From: Paractinoplanes polyasparticus
GTDB lineage: Bacteria; Actinomycetota; Actinomycetes; Mycobacteriales; Micromonosporaceae
Reading direction: 5' to 3'
Length of the DNA: 64,000 nucleotides
Assembly (NCBI RefSeq): GCF_019710575.1
Contig: NZ_JAHWFK010000030.1
Coordinates: forward strand, 160,847 to 224,846
The first letter of the stretch is position 1; each line of letters opens with the position of its first letter. The notes under the pieces are model-generated. The model was not told where the DNA came from. It worked only from the letters and a program-made list of their open reading frames with translations, and did not search any database. Below are positions 35,459-44,490 of the stretch, in pieces. A program made the position numbers and the translations under genes.

Positions 35459-37660
35459 TCAGACGAGTTCCCGCACGGGTACGGGGGCGGACCGGTCGGA
35501 TCCGGCCGCGTCGTCGAGCTGGTGGCGCAGCTTCTCGCCCTCGACGTCCACGTCCGGCAGGAGCCTGTCGAGCCAGCGCGGCAGCCACCAGGCCAATTTG
35601 CCCAACAGGATCATGGCCGCCGGCACGACGGTCATGCGAATGATCAGCGCGTCGAAGAGCACCGCCACACCGAGGGCGAACCCGATCGACTTGATGATGG
35701 CGTCCGGAGCGAGAATGAACCCCGAGAAGACGCTGATCATGATGATCGCGGCGGCGGTGACGACCCGGGCGCCGTGGCCGAACCCGGAGATCACCGCCTC
35801 ACGGGGTGCCACGCCGTGCACGTACTCCTCCCGCATGCGGGTGACCAGGAATACCTGGTAGTCCATGGCGAGGCCGAACACGATGCCGATCAGGACGATC
35901 GGCAGGAAGCTGGTGATCGGTCCCACCCGATCGACCCCCAGCGCGCCGGCGAACCAACCCTTCTGGAAGACCGCCACCACCGCGCCGAAGGTGGCCGCGA
36001 TGCTGAGCAGGAACCCGGCGGTTGCCTTCACGGGCACCAGAACGGACCGGAACACCAGCATGAGCAGGACGAAGGCCAAGCCGACCACCACCGCAAGGTA
36101 CGGGATGAGCGCGTCACCGAGCTTGGCCGAGATGTCGATGTTGATGGCGGTGAAGCCGGTGACGGCGATGGTGGCGCCCGGCGCCACGCCGTCCTGATCG
36201 CGGATCGCCTGGACCAAACCCTTGGTCGCCTCAGTGCTGGGTCCGCTGTCGGGGATCACGGTGAGAATCGCGGTGTCGCCGGCCCGGTTCGACACCGGAT
36301 CCGTTACGGCGCTGACGTCGTCGAGGCCGCGGATCCGCGTTGCCACCTGCTTGGCCGCCTGTGGCGCAGCACCGCTTCGCGCGTCGACGACGACGATCAG
36401 CGGTCCGTTGAATCCCGGGCCGAACGCCTTCGAAAGTAGCCCGTACGCCTTGCCCTGAGTGGTGTCCTTCGCCGCTGTGCTGTCATCCGACAACCCCAGC
36501 CGCATGTCCAGCGTGGGCAGGGCCACCACACCGAGACCGACGATCGCGAGCACCAGCACCGCCACCGGCCGACGGGCGATCAACCGCGCCCACCGTACGC
36601 CGAAGGTGGCGCGGCCGTCGTGGCCGTTGCGGCTGTGCAGCGCGCGTTTGCGTCCGCCGCCGATACGCCGGCCGGCGAAGCCGAGCATGGCCGGCAGCAG
36701 CGTCAGCGCGATCACGACGGACACAGCAACGGTGAACGCTGCGGCCAGGCCCATCTGCGTCAGGAACGGGATGCCGACAACCGACAGCGCGGCCAGGGCG
36801 ATGATCACGGTGAGACCGGCGAACACGACCGCCGAGCCGGCAGTACCGACGGCCCGGCCGGCCGCCTCCTGTGGTTCCCGGCCCGCGGCCAGTTCGTGCC
36901 GGTACCGGGACACGATGAACAGCGCGTAGTCGATCGCGACAGCCAGACCGAGCATCAGCGCCAGGGTCGGGGTCTCGGAGGACAGGTCGACAAAGCCGGA
37001 GACCGCGGAGATCACACCGAGGCCGATGGCAATGCCGAGGATCGCGGTCAGCAGCGGCAGCCCCGCCGCAATCAGCGATCCGAACGTGATCACCAGCACC
37101 ACCGCCGCGACCACCACGCCGATGATCTCGCCGAAGCCTTGCTCCTCCTCGGCGGCCACCGCGTCACCCCCGGCCTCGACGGTCAGCCCGCCGGCCCGAG
37201 CCCGGTCGATGACGCTCGTGAGCGCGGCATGCGCGGCCTTGGACACGTCGTCGCCCGGAACCTGGTAGGTGACCTCGGCAAACCCGATCGTGCCCGGCTT
37301 GTTCACGGCGCCGGACCGGAACGGGTCGTCCACCGACGCAACCTGCGGCGCCCGCTCCAACTCGGCGATCGCGGACTCGACGGCCTCCCGGTACGTCGGC
37401 TCGCGCAAGGTTCGCCCGTCGGGGGCGGCGAACACCACGCGGGCGGTGGCGCCGCCGGCCGACGCCTGCGGGAACCGCTCGGCGAGCAGATCGATCGCCT
37501 TCTGCGACTGCGTACCGGGAATGCTGAACGAACCCTGCGTCGGCTCGGACAGTACGGCTGCACCGACCAGCGTCGCGGCCAGGACCACCAGCCAGGCAAC
37601 GGCGACCCACCACCGGCGGCGGAAGCCGAACCGACCCAACCGGTAAAGGAACGAGGCCAT
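35459..37660 (-). CDS. MMPL/RND-family exporter
   Basis: A 733-aa RND protein of the actinobacterial MMPL class with about 12 helices and two periplasmic-type loops (residues 40-170 and 400-510). Motifs: the proton-relay type GLAVAIDYALFIVSRYRHE in helix 4-5 and the equivalent GLAMDYQVFLVTRMREE in the second half. These export lipids, siderophores or drugs. ATG 37660 has AGGAGAA upstream. The 287-bp leader to the kinase gene contains a hairpin (37693-37723) and the 18-bp palindrome. Confidence 0.93.
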   Translation of the reverse strand: MASFLYRLGRFGFRRRWWVAVAWLVVLAATLVGAAVLSEPTQGSFSIPGTQSQKAIDLLAERFPQASAGGATARVVFAAPDGRTLREPTYREAVESAIAELERAPQVASVDDPFRSGAVNKPGTIGFAEVTYQVPGDDVSKAAHAALTSVIDRARAGGLTVEAGGDAVAAEEEQGFGEIIGVVVAAVVLVITFGSLIAAGLPLLTAILGIAIGLGVISAVSGFVDLSSETPTLALMLGLAVAIDYALFIVSRYRHELAAGREPQEAAGRAVGTAGSAVVFAGLTVIIALAALSVVGIPFLTQMGLAAAFTVAVSVVIALTLLPAMLGFAGRRIGGGRKRALHSRNGHDGRATFGVRWARLIARRPVAVLVLAIVGLGVVALPTLDMRLGLSDDSTAAKDTTQGKAYGLLSKAFGPGFNGPLIVVVDARSGAAPQAAKQVATRIRGLDDVSAVTDPVSNRAGDTAILTVIPDSGPSTEATKGLVQAIRDQDGVAPGATIAVTGFTAINIDISAKLGDALIPYLAVVVGLAFVLLMLVFRSVLVPVKATAGFLLSIAATFGAVVAVFQKGWFAGALGVDRVGPITSFLPIVLIGIVFGLAMDYQVFLVTRMREEYVHGVAPREAVISGFGHGARVVTAAAIIMISVFSGFILAPDAIIKSIGFALGVAVLFDALIIRMTVVPAAMILLGKLAWWLPRWLDRLLPDVDVEGEKLRHQLDDAAGSDRSAPVPVRELV

Positions 37661-37947
37661 GAGACATTTCTCCTGTTCAGGGATTTTTCGAGCCACCTGT
37701 CCGCATCGACAGCGGACGGGTGGCGGATACGACGCCGGCGCATGTCGGCGCGCACGGCCAGAAGGTCGTTCGCCGCGCCGGCTCACCGGAAAAACGGACC
37801 CCTGAATGGTTCGCTCGGAGCCCGCCCCCGGCATCGGCCTGCGGCAGTGACCTCACTCGCCGCTATCGCAGTGGCTCCGGACGGCGCCCTACTGCGAGCG
37901 CAGTAGATCGTTTGTTCCGGCGAGCACGGGCTGGCTAGGGTCGCCAT
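37661..37947. promoter_or_regulatory. divergent leader between RND gene and kinase
   Basis: Contains an interrupted hairpin CCACC-N-GTCCGC / GCGGAC-N-GGTGG (37693-37723) in the RND 5' leader, and the 18-bp palindrome. For the kinase, a TTGTTC / TAGGGT pair with 18-bp spacing follows the palindrome by about 6 bp, the placement of an activator site. Confidence 0.45.
37889..37906. promoter_or_regulatory. 18-bp palindrome CTACTGCG-N2-CGCAGTAG, copy 2
   Basis: Arms identical to 30439-30456, spacer AG instead of GA. Located 41 bp before the kinase start and 228 bp before the RND start. Confidence 0.7.
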
Positions 37948-39213
37948 GTGGGAGCTGACAAGCAGGCCAGAGGCCTTGCGGAGGCCGGCAGACATCGCGT
38001 GATCGCCTACTGGGAACAGGTGGCTGACCGGCTGCGCGGGCTGGCCGCCGCGCATCCCACGGCCACCCGGGTGGCCGGTGCCGGTGTCCTCCTTCTCCTC
38101 ACCGTCATGATCACCACCGAGCCGGACCGGTCCATGTTCACGCCCACCGCGTTGATCACCGCCGTCGTCGTCACGGCCGGCTTCGTCGTCATCCCCGCCC
38201 TGCGATGGCCGGCCTGGCTCATCCCCGCCATTGCGACTGCGGGCGTGGTCGCCGCGATGCCGTCCGGGGCCGCCGACTCACCCGCCCGCACCGCCCTCGT
38301 CGTCGCGATGTTCCTGTTCTCCCTGCGCAGCGACAAACTCGTGGTCACCGTCGCGACAATCACCGTGAGCGTCGTCCTGCTGGTGGCCGGCAGCTTGGTG
38401 GCCACCGCGTACGACAGGATCGAGTTGAACGACGTCGAGGTGCTGCCCTGGGTCGTCGCCACCGCCGCGCTCGGGCAGGCCATCCGGGCCAACCGGGCGC
38501 GGCGAGCCATGCTCGAGGAGCGGACCCGTCGCGCGGTCCTGGGCCGAGAGAACGAGGCACGCCAGCGCGTCCAAGCGGAACGGTTGCGCATCGCGCGCGA
38601 GTTGCACGACGCGGTCGGCCAACAGGTCGCGCTCATCAACGTTCAAGCCGGCGCCATGACCCTCCTGCTGGACAGGCACGATCTGACGCAGGCACGTCAA
38701 TCCTTGGAACACATCCAGAACGCCAGCGAAGCCGCGCTCGCCGAGCTCAAACTGACCGTCGGCCTGCTGCGCCAGCCCGGCGACCAGGAAACGGTCGAAC
38801 CCGCCGGACGGCTCAGCCGGCTCGACGAACTGATCGGCTCCTTCACCGCGACCGGGCTACAGGTCGTCTGCGAGGTCACCGGCACATCCAGGCCCCTCCC
38901 CGACGCCGTCGACCTCACCGCCTACCGGCTCATCCAGGAATCCCTCACCAACACCGCCAAGCACGCCGTGAGCACCACCGCATCGATCCGCCTCGACTTC
39001 CGGCCAGGCACCCTCACATTGACGGTGGACGACGACGGACCGTCGGCTTCCGGCGCCGGACCAGCCGCCGCCGACAGCACGACCGGGCACGGCCTCATCG
39101 GCATGCAGGAACGAGCCGCCGCACTCGGTGGCCGGTTCTCCGCCGGCCCCCGTCCCGACGGCGGCTTCCGCGTCACCGCCGAGCTGCCCACCCTCACCGG
39201 AGTCACGGCATGA
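37948..39213 (+). CDS. NarL-type sensor histidine kinase
   Basis: A 421-aa kinase of the HisKA_3 group. Five or six helices occupy about residues 40-175 with no large sensor loop, suggesting membrane or intramembrane sensing. The phospho-acceptor is in RLRIARELHDAVGQQ; the ATPase domain has TNTAKHA (N-box), DDDGPSASG and GHGLIGMQERAAALGG. Small intramembrane-sensing kinases next to transporters often detect cell-envelope antibiotics (family knowledge). GTG start; ATGA overlap with the regulator gene. Confidence 0.92.
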   Translation: MGADKQARGLAEAGRHRVIAYWEQVADRLRGLAAAHPTATRVAGAGVLLLLTVMITTEPDRSMFTPTALITAVVVTAGFVVIPALRWPAWLIPAIATAGVVAAMPSGAADSPARTALVVAMFLFSLRSDKLVVTVATITVSVVLLVAGSLVATAYDRIELNDVEVLPWVVATAALGQAIRANRARRAMLEERTRRAVLGRENEARQRVQAERLRIARELHDAVGQQVALINVQAGAMTLLLDRHDLTQARQSLEHIQNASEAALAELKLTVGLLRQPGDQETVEPAGRLSRLDELIGSFTATGLQVVCEVTGTSRPLPDAVDLTAYRLIQESLTNTAKHAVSTTASIRLDFRPGTLTLTVDDDGPSASGAGPAAADSTTGHGLIGMQERAAALGGRFSAGPRPDGGFRVTAELPTLTGVTA

Positions 39214-39905
39214 CCCCCGTCCGAGTGGTGCTGGCCGACGACCAGGACATCGTCCGCGGCGGCCTCCGCCTGATGGTCGACAACGCCCCCGACCTGACAG
39301 TCGTCGGCGAAGCCGCAACCGGCACCGAAGCCGTGCGAATCGCCCGTCAAGCCCGTGCCGACGTCATCCTCATGGACATCCGGATGCCGGAACTCGACGG
39401 TCTCGCCGCCACCCGCTGGATCTCCTCCGACCCCGAGCTCGCCGGCGTCAAAGTGCTGATCCTGACCACCTTCGAAGTCGACGAGTACGTCTTCGAAGCG
39501 CTACGCGCCGGCGCCAGCGGATTCCTCGGCAAAAGCGTCCGCCCGGACGCCCTGATCGACGCCATCCGCACCATCGCCCGCGGCGAAGCCCTGCTCTCGC
39601 CCACCGCCACCCGCGGGCTCATCGCCCGTTACCTGGCGGTCGACGACCACCGCATGCCGTCCACACCCAGCCTTCTCGACAACCTGACCGAACGCGAACG
39701 CGAAATCGTCGCCTTGGTGGCCACCGGGCTGTCGAACACCGAGATCGCCGAGCGCCTCACCCTCAGCCCGCTGACCGTCAAGACCCACGTCAACCACGCC
39801 ATGACAAAACTCGACGCCCGCGACCGCGCCCAACTCGTCGTCATCGCCTACCAGGCCGGCATTCGCGGTCCGGTCCAGGAGAGGCATCCCCGTCCGAGCG
39901 GCTGA
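39210..39905 (+). CDS. LuxR-family response regulator
   Basis: A 231-aa regulator. Receiver: Asp10-Asp11, phospho-acceptor Asp56 (ILMDIRMP), Thr86, Lys108 (FLGKSV). LuxR helix-turn-helix at the C-terminus: LTEREREIVALVATGLSNTE then LSPLTVKTHVNHAMTKL. NarL/LuxR proteins bind short inverted repeats as dimers, fitting the 18-bp palindrome beside its own operon and the ABC operon. Confidence 0.94.
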   Translation: MTPVRVVLADDQDIVRGGLRLMVDNAPDLTVVGEAATGTEAVRIARQARADVILMDIRMPELDGLAATRWISSDPELAGVKVLILTTFEVDEYVFEALRAGASGFLGKSVRPDALIDAIRTIARGEALLSPTATRGLIARYLAVDDHRMPSTPSLLDNLTEREREIVALVATGLSNTEIAERLTLSPLTVKTHVNHAMTKLDARDRAQLVVIAYQAGIRGPVQERHPRPSG

Positions 39906-40833
39906 CCCAGACCAAGCGCCCAGACCATCACAGTTCGGAGCCTTCGCCGACGCCCGACGGCGTATCGACCTACTGGGGGTGGACCGCGCGGGTCACATCG
40001 TGGTCATCGAGTTGAAGCGCACCACCGATGGCGGCCACCTCGAACTGCAGGCGTTGCGATACGCGGCGATGGTCTCGGTCATGACCTTCGACGACCTCGT
40101 CGAACACTACGAACTCTTCCTCGCAAAGGTGGAACCGGACGCGGTCGAAGAAGCCCGAGGCCGTCTCGCCGAATTCCTCGAAGACGTCGGCGGTGAAGAA
40201 GCGGTCCCGAGAAGGGAAGTTCGGGTGGTGCTCGTCGCTGCCGGCTTCGATAGAGAGATCACCACGACAGTGCTGTGGCTCAACGACGTCTATGGCCTCG
40301 ACGTGCGATGCGTCCGGCTGACCCCGTACAAGGTCGACAACCGCTTGTTGCTCGATGTGCAACAGGTCATCCCGCTGCCGGAGGCGAGTCAGCTCACCGT
40401 TCAGCTACGGCGCCGGCAAACCCAGGCCCGGGCAGCCGGCTCCGACAACAGGGACTGGACTCCGTACGAGATCATCACGCCGGCCGGACGCAGCGAGCCC
40501 CTCCGCAAGCGGCGGGCAGTGCTGGCGATGATCACGGCACTGCACCAAGCCGGTGTATCTGCCGCGGACCTTGCGACGGTCGTTCCTCGGTCCCGGTTTC
40601 TGTCGGTCGACGGAACGCTGGCCGGCGAGGCGCTGGCGGAAGCCTTCATGAGCGCCTACCCCGGATCCCGCAAGCGGCTCGGCCGATGGTTCATCGACAC
40701 ACCCCTGCACGACAACGGTAAGACCTGGGTGGTCTCGAAGATGTGGGGCACCAACACCGAACCCGTCCTCGACCGGCTCCTGACCCTGGCGCCTACGGAC
40801 GGCTACGACTACGAAGCCGCCTCAGACAACTGA
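39906..40833 (+). pseudogene. 5'-truncated nuclease-like (DUF91/PD-(D/E)XK) gene
   Basis: An open frame from GTG 39979 to 40833 encodes 284 aa, but homologous sequence (FGAFADARRRIDLLGVDRAG) is readable in frame upstream from about 39934 with no start codon, so the N-terminus is lost. HIVVIELKRTTDGGHLELQA carries the E-x-K part of a restriction-endonuclease-like core; the C-terminal part is a separate domain I do not recognise. A related, more decayed fragment lies at 44320-44490. Could still be translated from GTG 39979. Confidence 0.6.
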
Positions 40834-40906
40834 CTCGGACGATGCCGCTCGCCGTGATGACGCCCGGCGGGCACACTGTCATGCCGAACAGAGTGCGTCG
40901 TTCGGC

Positions 40907-41683
40907 TCAGGGAACGCGAGATGCCGTGCCCGGCAGGTGGTAGACCACCAGTGTCTGCTCGGGTCGCTCGGCGACGTGGAATGCGGCGTGCGGCACGGTG
41001 ATCACGCCTAGCCGGGGGTGCCGGAAACGCTTGCGGCCGGCGTGGCTGAACTGGATGTCGTACTGCGGCCACCACTCGCGTACCTCGGGGCTGGCCTCGC
41101 TCAGCTCGGCCACGAGCCGGGTCACGCGTGGGTGGTCGGGATGGCGTCCGGCGATCGCCCGTAGCCGGGCCAGGATGCTGCGCGCCTCCCGCTCCCAGTC
41201 GATCAGGACCTCACGAGCGGTGCGCTCGGTGAACATCCAGTGCACGACGTTGCCACCCGGCTCGATGCCACCGAACAGCTCCGCCGCGGCGTCGTTGATC
41301 GCGAGCACGTCGTAACAGATGCCGGTGACGTACGCGGGATTGTCGCCGAGCAGTGCCGGGACGCCCGCGATCTCGGGCGCGGCCTCCTCGGGGGTGTCCC
41401 TCTCGGGGGTCGCGTCCCCACCGGCGAGACGGCGCAGGTGCTCCTGTTCGGCGGCGGTCAGGCGCAATGCCCGGGCCAGAGCGTCGAGCACCTGGCCCGA
41501 GGGGCGTACGTCGCGGCCCTGCTCGAGATAGGTGAGCCAGGTGGCGCTGATGCCGGCCAGCAGGGCCAGTTCCTCGCGGCGCAGCCCGGGCGTGCGGCGG
41601 CGCCCGGTGACCGGCAGGCCCGTGTCGGCTGGGGTTATCCGCTCTCGGCGGCTGCGCAGGAACGTGCCCAGTTCGACGCTCAC
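40907..41683 (-). CDS. XRE-type regulator with MmyB-like sensor domain
   Basis: A 258-aa regulator: N-terminal Cro/CI helix-turn-helix (LRREELALLAGISATWLTYLE, residues about 34-54 with the GRDVRPSGQVLDALARAL tail) and a C-terminal MmyB-like ligand domain (DNPAYVTGICYDVLAINDAA, ending FHVAERPEQTLVVYHLPG). Actinomycetes carry many; they usually repress a divergent oxidoreductase. Here the partner is the MDR gene at 41752, and a perfect inverted repeat lies between them. Confidence 0.92.
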   Translation of the reverse strand: MSVELGTFLRSRRERITPADTGLPVTGRRRTPGLRREELALLAGISATWLTYLEQGRDVRPSGQVLDALARALRLTAAEQEHLRRLAGGDATPERDTPEEAAPEIAGVPALLGDNPAYVTGICYDVLAINDAAAELFGGIEPGGNVVHWMFTERTAREVLIDWEREARSILARLRAIAGRHPDHPRVTRLVAELSEASPEVREWWPQYDIQFSHAGRKRFRHPRLGVITVPHAAFHVAERPEQTLVVYHLPGTASRVP

Positions 41684-41699
41684 GGTAGAACCCCCAGTA

Positions 41700-41719
41700 C
41701 CAGAATAAAGCGATTCTGG
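41700..41719. promoter_or_regulatory. operator CCAGAAT-N6-ATTCTGG
   Basis: Perfect 7-bp arms, 6-bp spacer, 17 bp upstream of the XRE start and 33 bp before the MDR start. Probable XRE operator. Confidence 0.65.
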
Positions 41720-41751
41720 ATACCACCTTACCGTCGCGCGAAGCTTGTCTT

Positions 41752-42804
41752 ATGCGAGCTTGGACCGTTACTTCACCAGACGATGACGTACGCCTCTCTG
41801 AGGTTTCCTCTCCGACGCTGCAGGGCGGTGGCGTGCTCGTGGAGGTGCTCGCCGCGCATCTCCCGGCGTATACGAAAACGGTGGTGAAGGGGAATCGCGG
41901 CGGCCTGCCCGTGCCACTCACCTTGGGTCCCTCCTGCATCGCCCGGGTGACCGACGTCGCGCCCGACGTGTTCCACGTCGCCCCAGGCGACATCGTGCTG
42001 GACACGGCGCTGCTCGACGCGGGTGGCGGCGACGAAATCCTGGTGGGCTGGGTCGGCCTGGGCGGTTCTGGCACCGGCAACGAGCGCACGGATCGCATGC
42101 GTACGGTTTGGCATGATGGCGTCTTCGCCGAGCGCGCGCTGTGCGCCAAGGAGACGATGGTCAAGCTGCCCGGTGCGGAGAATTATCCGGACCCGGCCCG
42201 CCTGGCGTTCCTGCCGTGGCTCTGCATCGCCGCCGCGGGCCTGCATGCGGCGGGCCCGCTGGCCGGCCGCGATGTCGCGGTGATCGGTGCGACGGGCCAG
42301 TTGGGCGGGGCGGCGGTACTGGTGGCGCTGGCGGAAGGCGCGGCGACGGTGACGGCGGTGGGCCGCAACACCGACGCGCTCGAGCGGCTGGCCGAGCTCG
42401 GCCCCCGCGTGCGCACCCACCGGCTGACCGGCGACCGCGCGACGGACGCGGCAGGAATCGGCCCGGTGGATGTGGCTCTGGACGCCCTTGGTGCCACGCC
42501 GACGGCGGACGCGACCATGGCCGCCTACGACAGCTTGCGGGGGCGCGGCACCCTTGTGCTCATCGGGGGCGTACGCCAGGACCTCACCGTCCCGTACGGC
42601 GACCTGATGCACCGCAGGCTCACCCTGCGCGGCTCCTGGATGAGCGACGACGAAACGGTGACCACGGTGTGGAACCTGGTCCGTTCCGGGGCGCTGGACC
42701 TCTCCGCGATCGAGCTGCTCACGGTCGGTCTGGACGACCCGGCGGGCGCCCTCGACCTGGCGGAGCGTACGACGGGCCTCGGCTTCGTAGCCCTCGTCCC
42801 CTGA
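41752..42804 (+). CDS. zinc-free MDR oxidoreductase
   Basis: A 350-aa medium-chain dehydrogenase/reductase. The Rossmann fingerprint is VAVIGATGQLGGAAVLVAL; the N-terminal GroES-like domain lacks the structural-zinc cysteines, as in quinone reductases and enoyl reductases. Substrate unknown. Divergent from the XRE regulator, which probably controls it. Confidence 0.88.
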   Translation: MRAWTVTSPDDDVRLSEVSSPTLQGGGVLVEVLAAHLPAYTKTVVKGNRGGLPVPLTLGPSCIARVTDVAPDVFHVAPGDIVLDTALLDAGGGDEILVGWVGLGGSGTGNERTDRMRTVWHDGVFAERALCAKETMVKLPGAENYPDPARLAFLPWLCIAAAGLHAAGPLAGRDVAVIGATGQLGGAAVLVALAEGAATVTAVGRNTDALERLAELGPRVRTHRLTGDRATDAAGIGPVDVALDALGATPTADATMAAYDSLRGRGTLVLIGGVRQDLTVPYGDLMHRRLTLRGSWMSDDETVTTVWNLVRSGALDLSAIELLTVGLDDPAGALDLAERTTGLGFVALVP

Positions 42805-43352
42805 CCGCTCCTTTCAATTCCGGTCGCGATCAATTCCGGTCGCGAGCGATCAGGAAAGGACCGTCGCGGTCGCGCCGAAATGAGGGTGGCCGGCCGCAGG
42901 ACGTCGTTCTCGCGCTGCCGAGGTTCCGCCACGTCGTGTTCGGGCGTCACAGAACCGTCGAGCAGTTCCCGGGCGGCCAGTCAACGGAATCCGTCAGCCG
43001 ATCCGACACGCGGCGATTAGCACAGCACGTTCCGGCAAAGAGCCAGCGACTCGGGTCCGGCGCAAACCAAGGATCGAGTATTCCGCAAGGTAGTTCCGAA
43101 CGCATCACGCCCAAACCGTCCGGATCTACCTTGCGAGCTGCTTGTCGGCGCCATGATCATTCGCAACCTTCAGCCGGACGCGACATCCACCGCGGCGCTG
43201 CAGGCTCAGGTGTCGCGTGCGGGGGGCGGTGAAGTTCAGACGCACTCATGGGGCCGCTGTCGGTGGGCCCCGAACGCTTACGACACATCGGGTGGTCTTG
43301 GAAGGTCTGCTGGTGGCCGGTAACGCTCGCCCTGTAGTCGGCAGCGTGGACG
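42805..43352. other. 548-bp gap with repeats, no recognised gene
   Basis: Starts with a 16-bp tandem repeat (CAATTCCGGTCGCGAT, 42815-42845) nested inside an inverted pair TCCTTTC/GAAAGGA (42809-42815 and 42854-42860), which may end the MDR transcript. Further on, CGCAAGGTAG (43084-43093) and CTACCTTGCG (43126-43135) form a perfect 10-bp inverted repeat with a 32-bp spacer. A 56-codon frame from ATG 43153 has no recognisable product. Codon bias is weak throughout. Confidence 0.5.
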
Positions 43353-44069
43353 ATGTCGTTACAAAAGGGCGGATCATCTGCCGGGGTCAGCGAAGACTTC
43401 GAACACCACCAGGCATCGAAATTCGCGTTCAACCTGTTCGGCCAAGCCGTCGCGTTCTTCAAAAGCATCACGGTCTTGATCGACGTGCACCAGCCCACGG
43501 AGGCAATGCCGGCCCTGCGTGCCTTGGTGGTTCTCGCAGCCCGCTTCGAGCAGATGAACACCACCACTGGCCCAGGCCTCGGTATCGCCGTCCGCATGTT
43601 TCGCGACGCTGCCGAATCCATCCCGCTGAATCCCGGTGTCGAGATGGAGGCGGTCAGTACCGGTATCGACTCTGTGATCACCCAGGTCCAGGAACGCGGC
43701 ATCACGGTTCCCGACGTCCTGGCGGAGCCGCAGACGACCTACGTATACGCGAGCCCCGGTGCGGAGATGACCATGGCCCAAGTCATCAACGACGCGCCGT
43801 ATGCAGCAGCGGCCTGGCACAGTCAAGGACTGGACGCCGAACACGAACGCTTCGCGGTCGCTGTCGAGCCTGGATACTTCACAGATCTGATCGCCGGCGC
43901 CGCCGCGATCGCCATGCTCGAATTGCTGAAGCACGCGATCGCCTTGTTCGGCTGGGTGACCGAGATGAGCAAGGTCGTTGACCTGCTTGAAAAAGCTCGC
44001 GTTCTCAACGACGTGGCTGCCCAAGGCCCGTCCAGGGCCTGGAAGGTGTCAACGCTCCGCGAAAATTAA
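43353..44069 (+). CDS. hypothetical protein, 238 aa
   Basis: Unrecognised. The frame has good codon bias from about residue 14. Mostly helical: FAFNLFGQAVAFFKSITVLI, then ALRALVVLAARFEQM, loosely resembling DUF5677-type proteins, and a C-terminal amphipathic/hydrophobic helix FTDLIAGAAAIAMLELLKHAI that may associate with a membrane. ATG 43353 has no clear ribosome site; the true start could be different. It sits alone in a decayed zone between the MDR gene and a nuclease-like fragment. Confidence 0.55.
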   Translation: MSLQKGGSSAGVSEDFEHHQASKFAFNLFGQAVAFFKSITVLIDVHQPTEAMPALRALVVLAARFEQMNTTTGPGLGIAVRMFRDAAESIPLNPGVEMEAVSTGIDSVITQVQERGITVPDVLAEPQTTYVYASPGAEMTMAQVINDAPYAAAAWHSQGLDAEHERFAVAVEPGYFTDLIAGAAAIAMLELLKHAIALFGWVTEMSKVVDLLEKARVLNDVAAQGPSRAWKVSTLREN

Positions 44070-44319
44070 TCCCCTGAGAGTCATTGGGTTTTTAAAGTGC
44101 GATATTCAAATACCGCTGGAGATTGAACCTATATAGGGTATTGCGGAGGTTTCGCGCATGCGGTTCGAGTGAACTGTCATGCCGCGGACAAGGCGCGCGG
44201 GCTCGCGGCCAGGCGTTGACTGGTTGACGGCGGCGCTCGGCAAGCCAATTCGCCATAGTGACGTACGGTGACGGCAGCACCTGGTTTGCTCACGACCGTG
44301 CGTTGATCCTCAACGGCTG
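44070..44319. other. AT-rich spacer
   Basis: About 44063-44150 is markedly AT-rich for this genome (runs such as GGGTTTTTAAAG). It contains an imperfect inverted pair AATACCGC / GGTATTGCGG (about 44109-44147). No gene seen; may hold a promoter or a junction of acquired DNA. Confidence 0.4.
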
Positions 44320-44490
44320 CTTCGGGCGAAGCTCGACACGATCGCTGACGACGTGCTGGCCGTCTCAGGGGAGTCGGCGCCTTCGCCGACGCCCGTCGCC
44401 ATGTCGACCTGCTTGGGGTGGACCGCGCGGAGCACGTCGTGGTCATTGAGCTGGTGCGCTCCATCGACGGCGGCCACCTTGCGCTCAGGC
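44320..44490 (+). pseudogene. fragment of the nuclease-like gene seen at 39.9 kb
   Basis: Reads AKLDTIADDVLAVSGE in one frame, then GAFADARRHVDLLGVDRAEH and VVVIELVRSIDGGHL in the next; a single missing T after GAG (44373) joins them. About four fifths of bases in 44374-44470 match 39935-40030. The E-x-K lysine is Val here. It stops being alignable near 44480, where the membrane-protein gene ends on the other strand. Confidence 0.6.
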
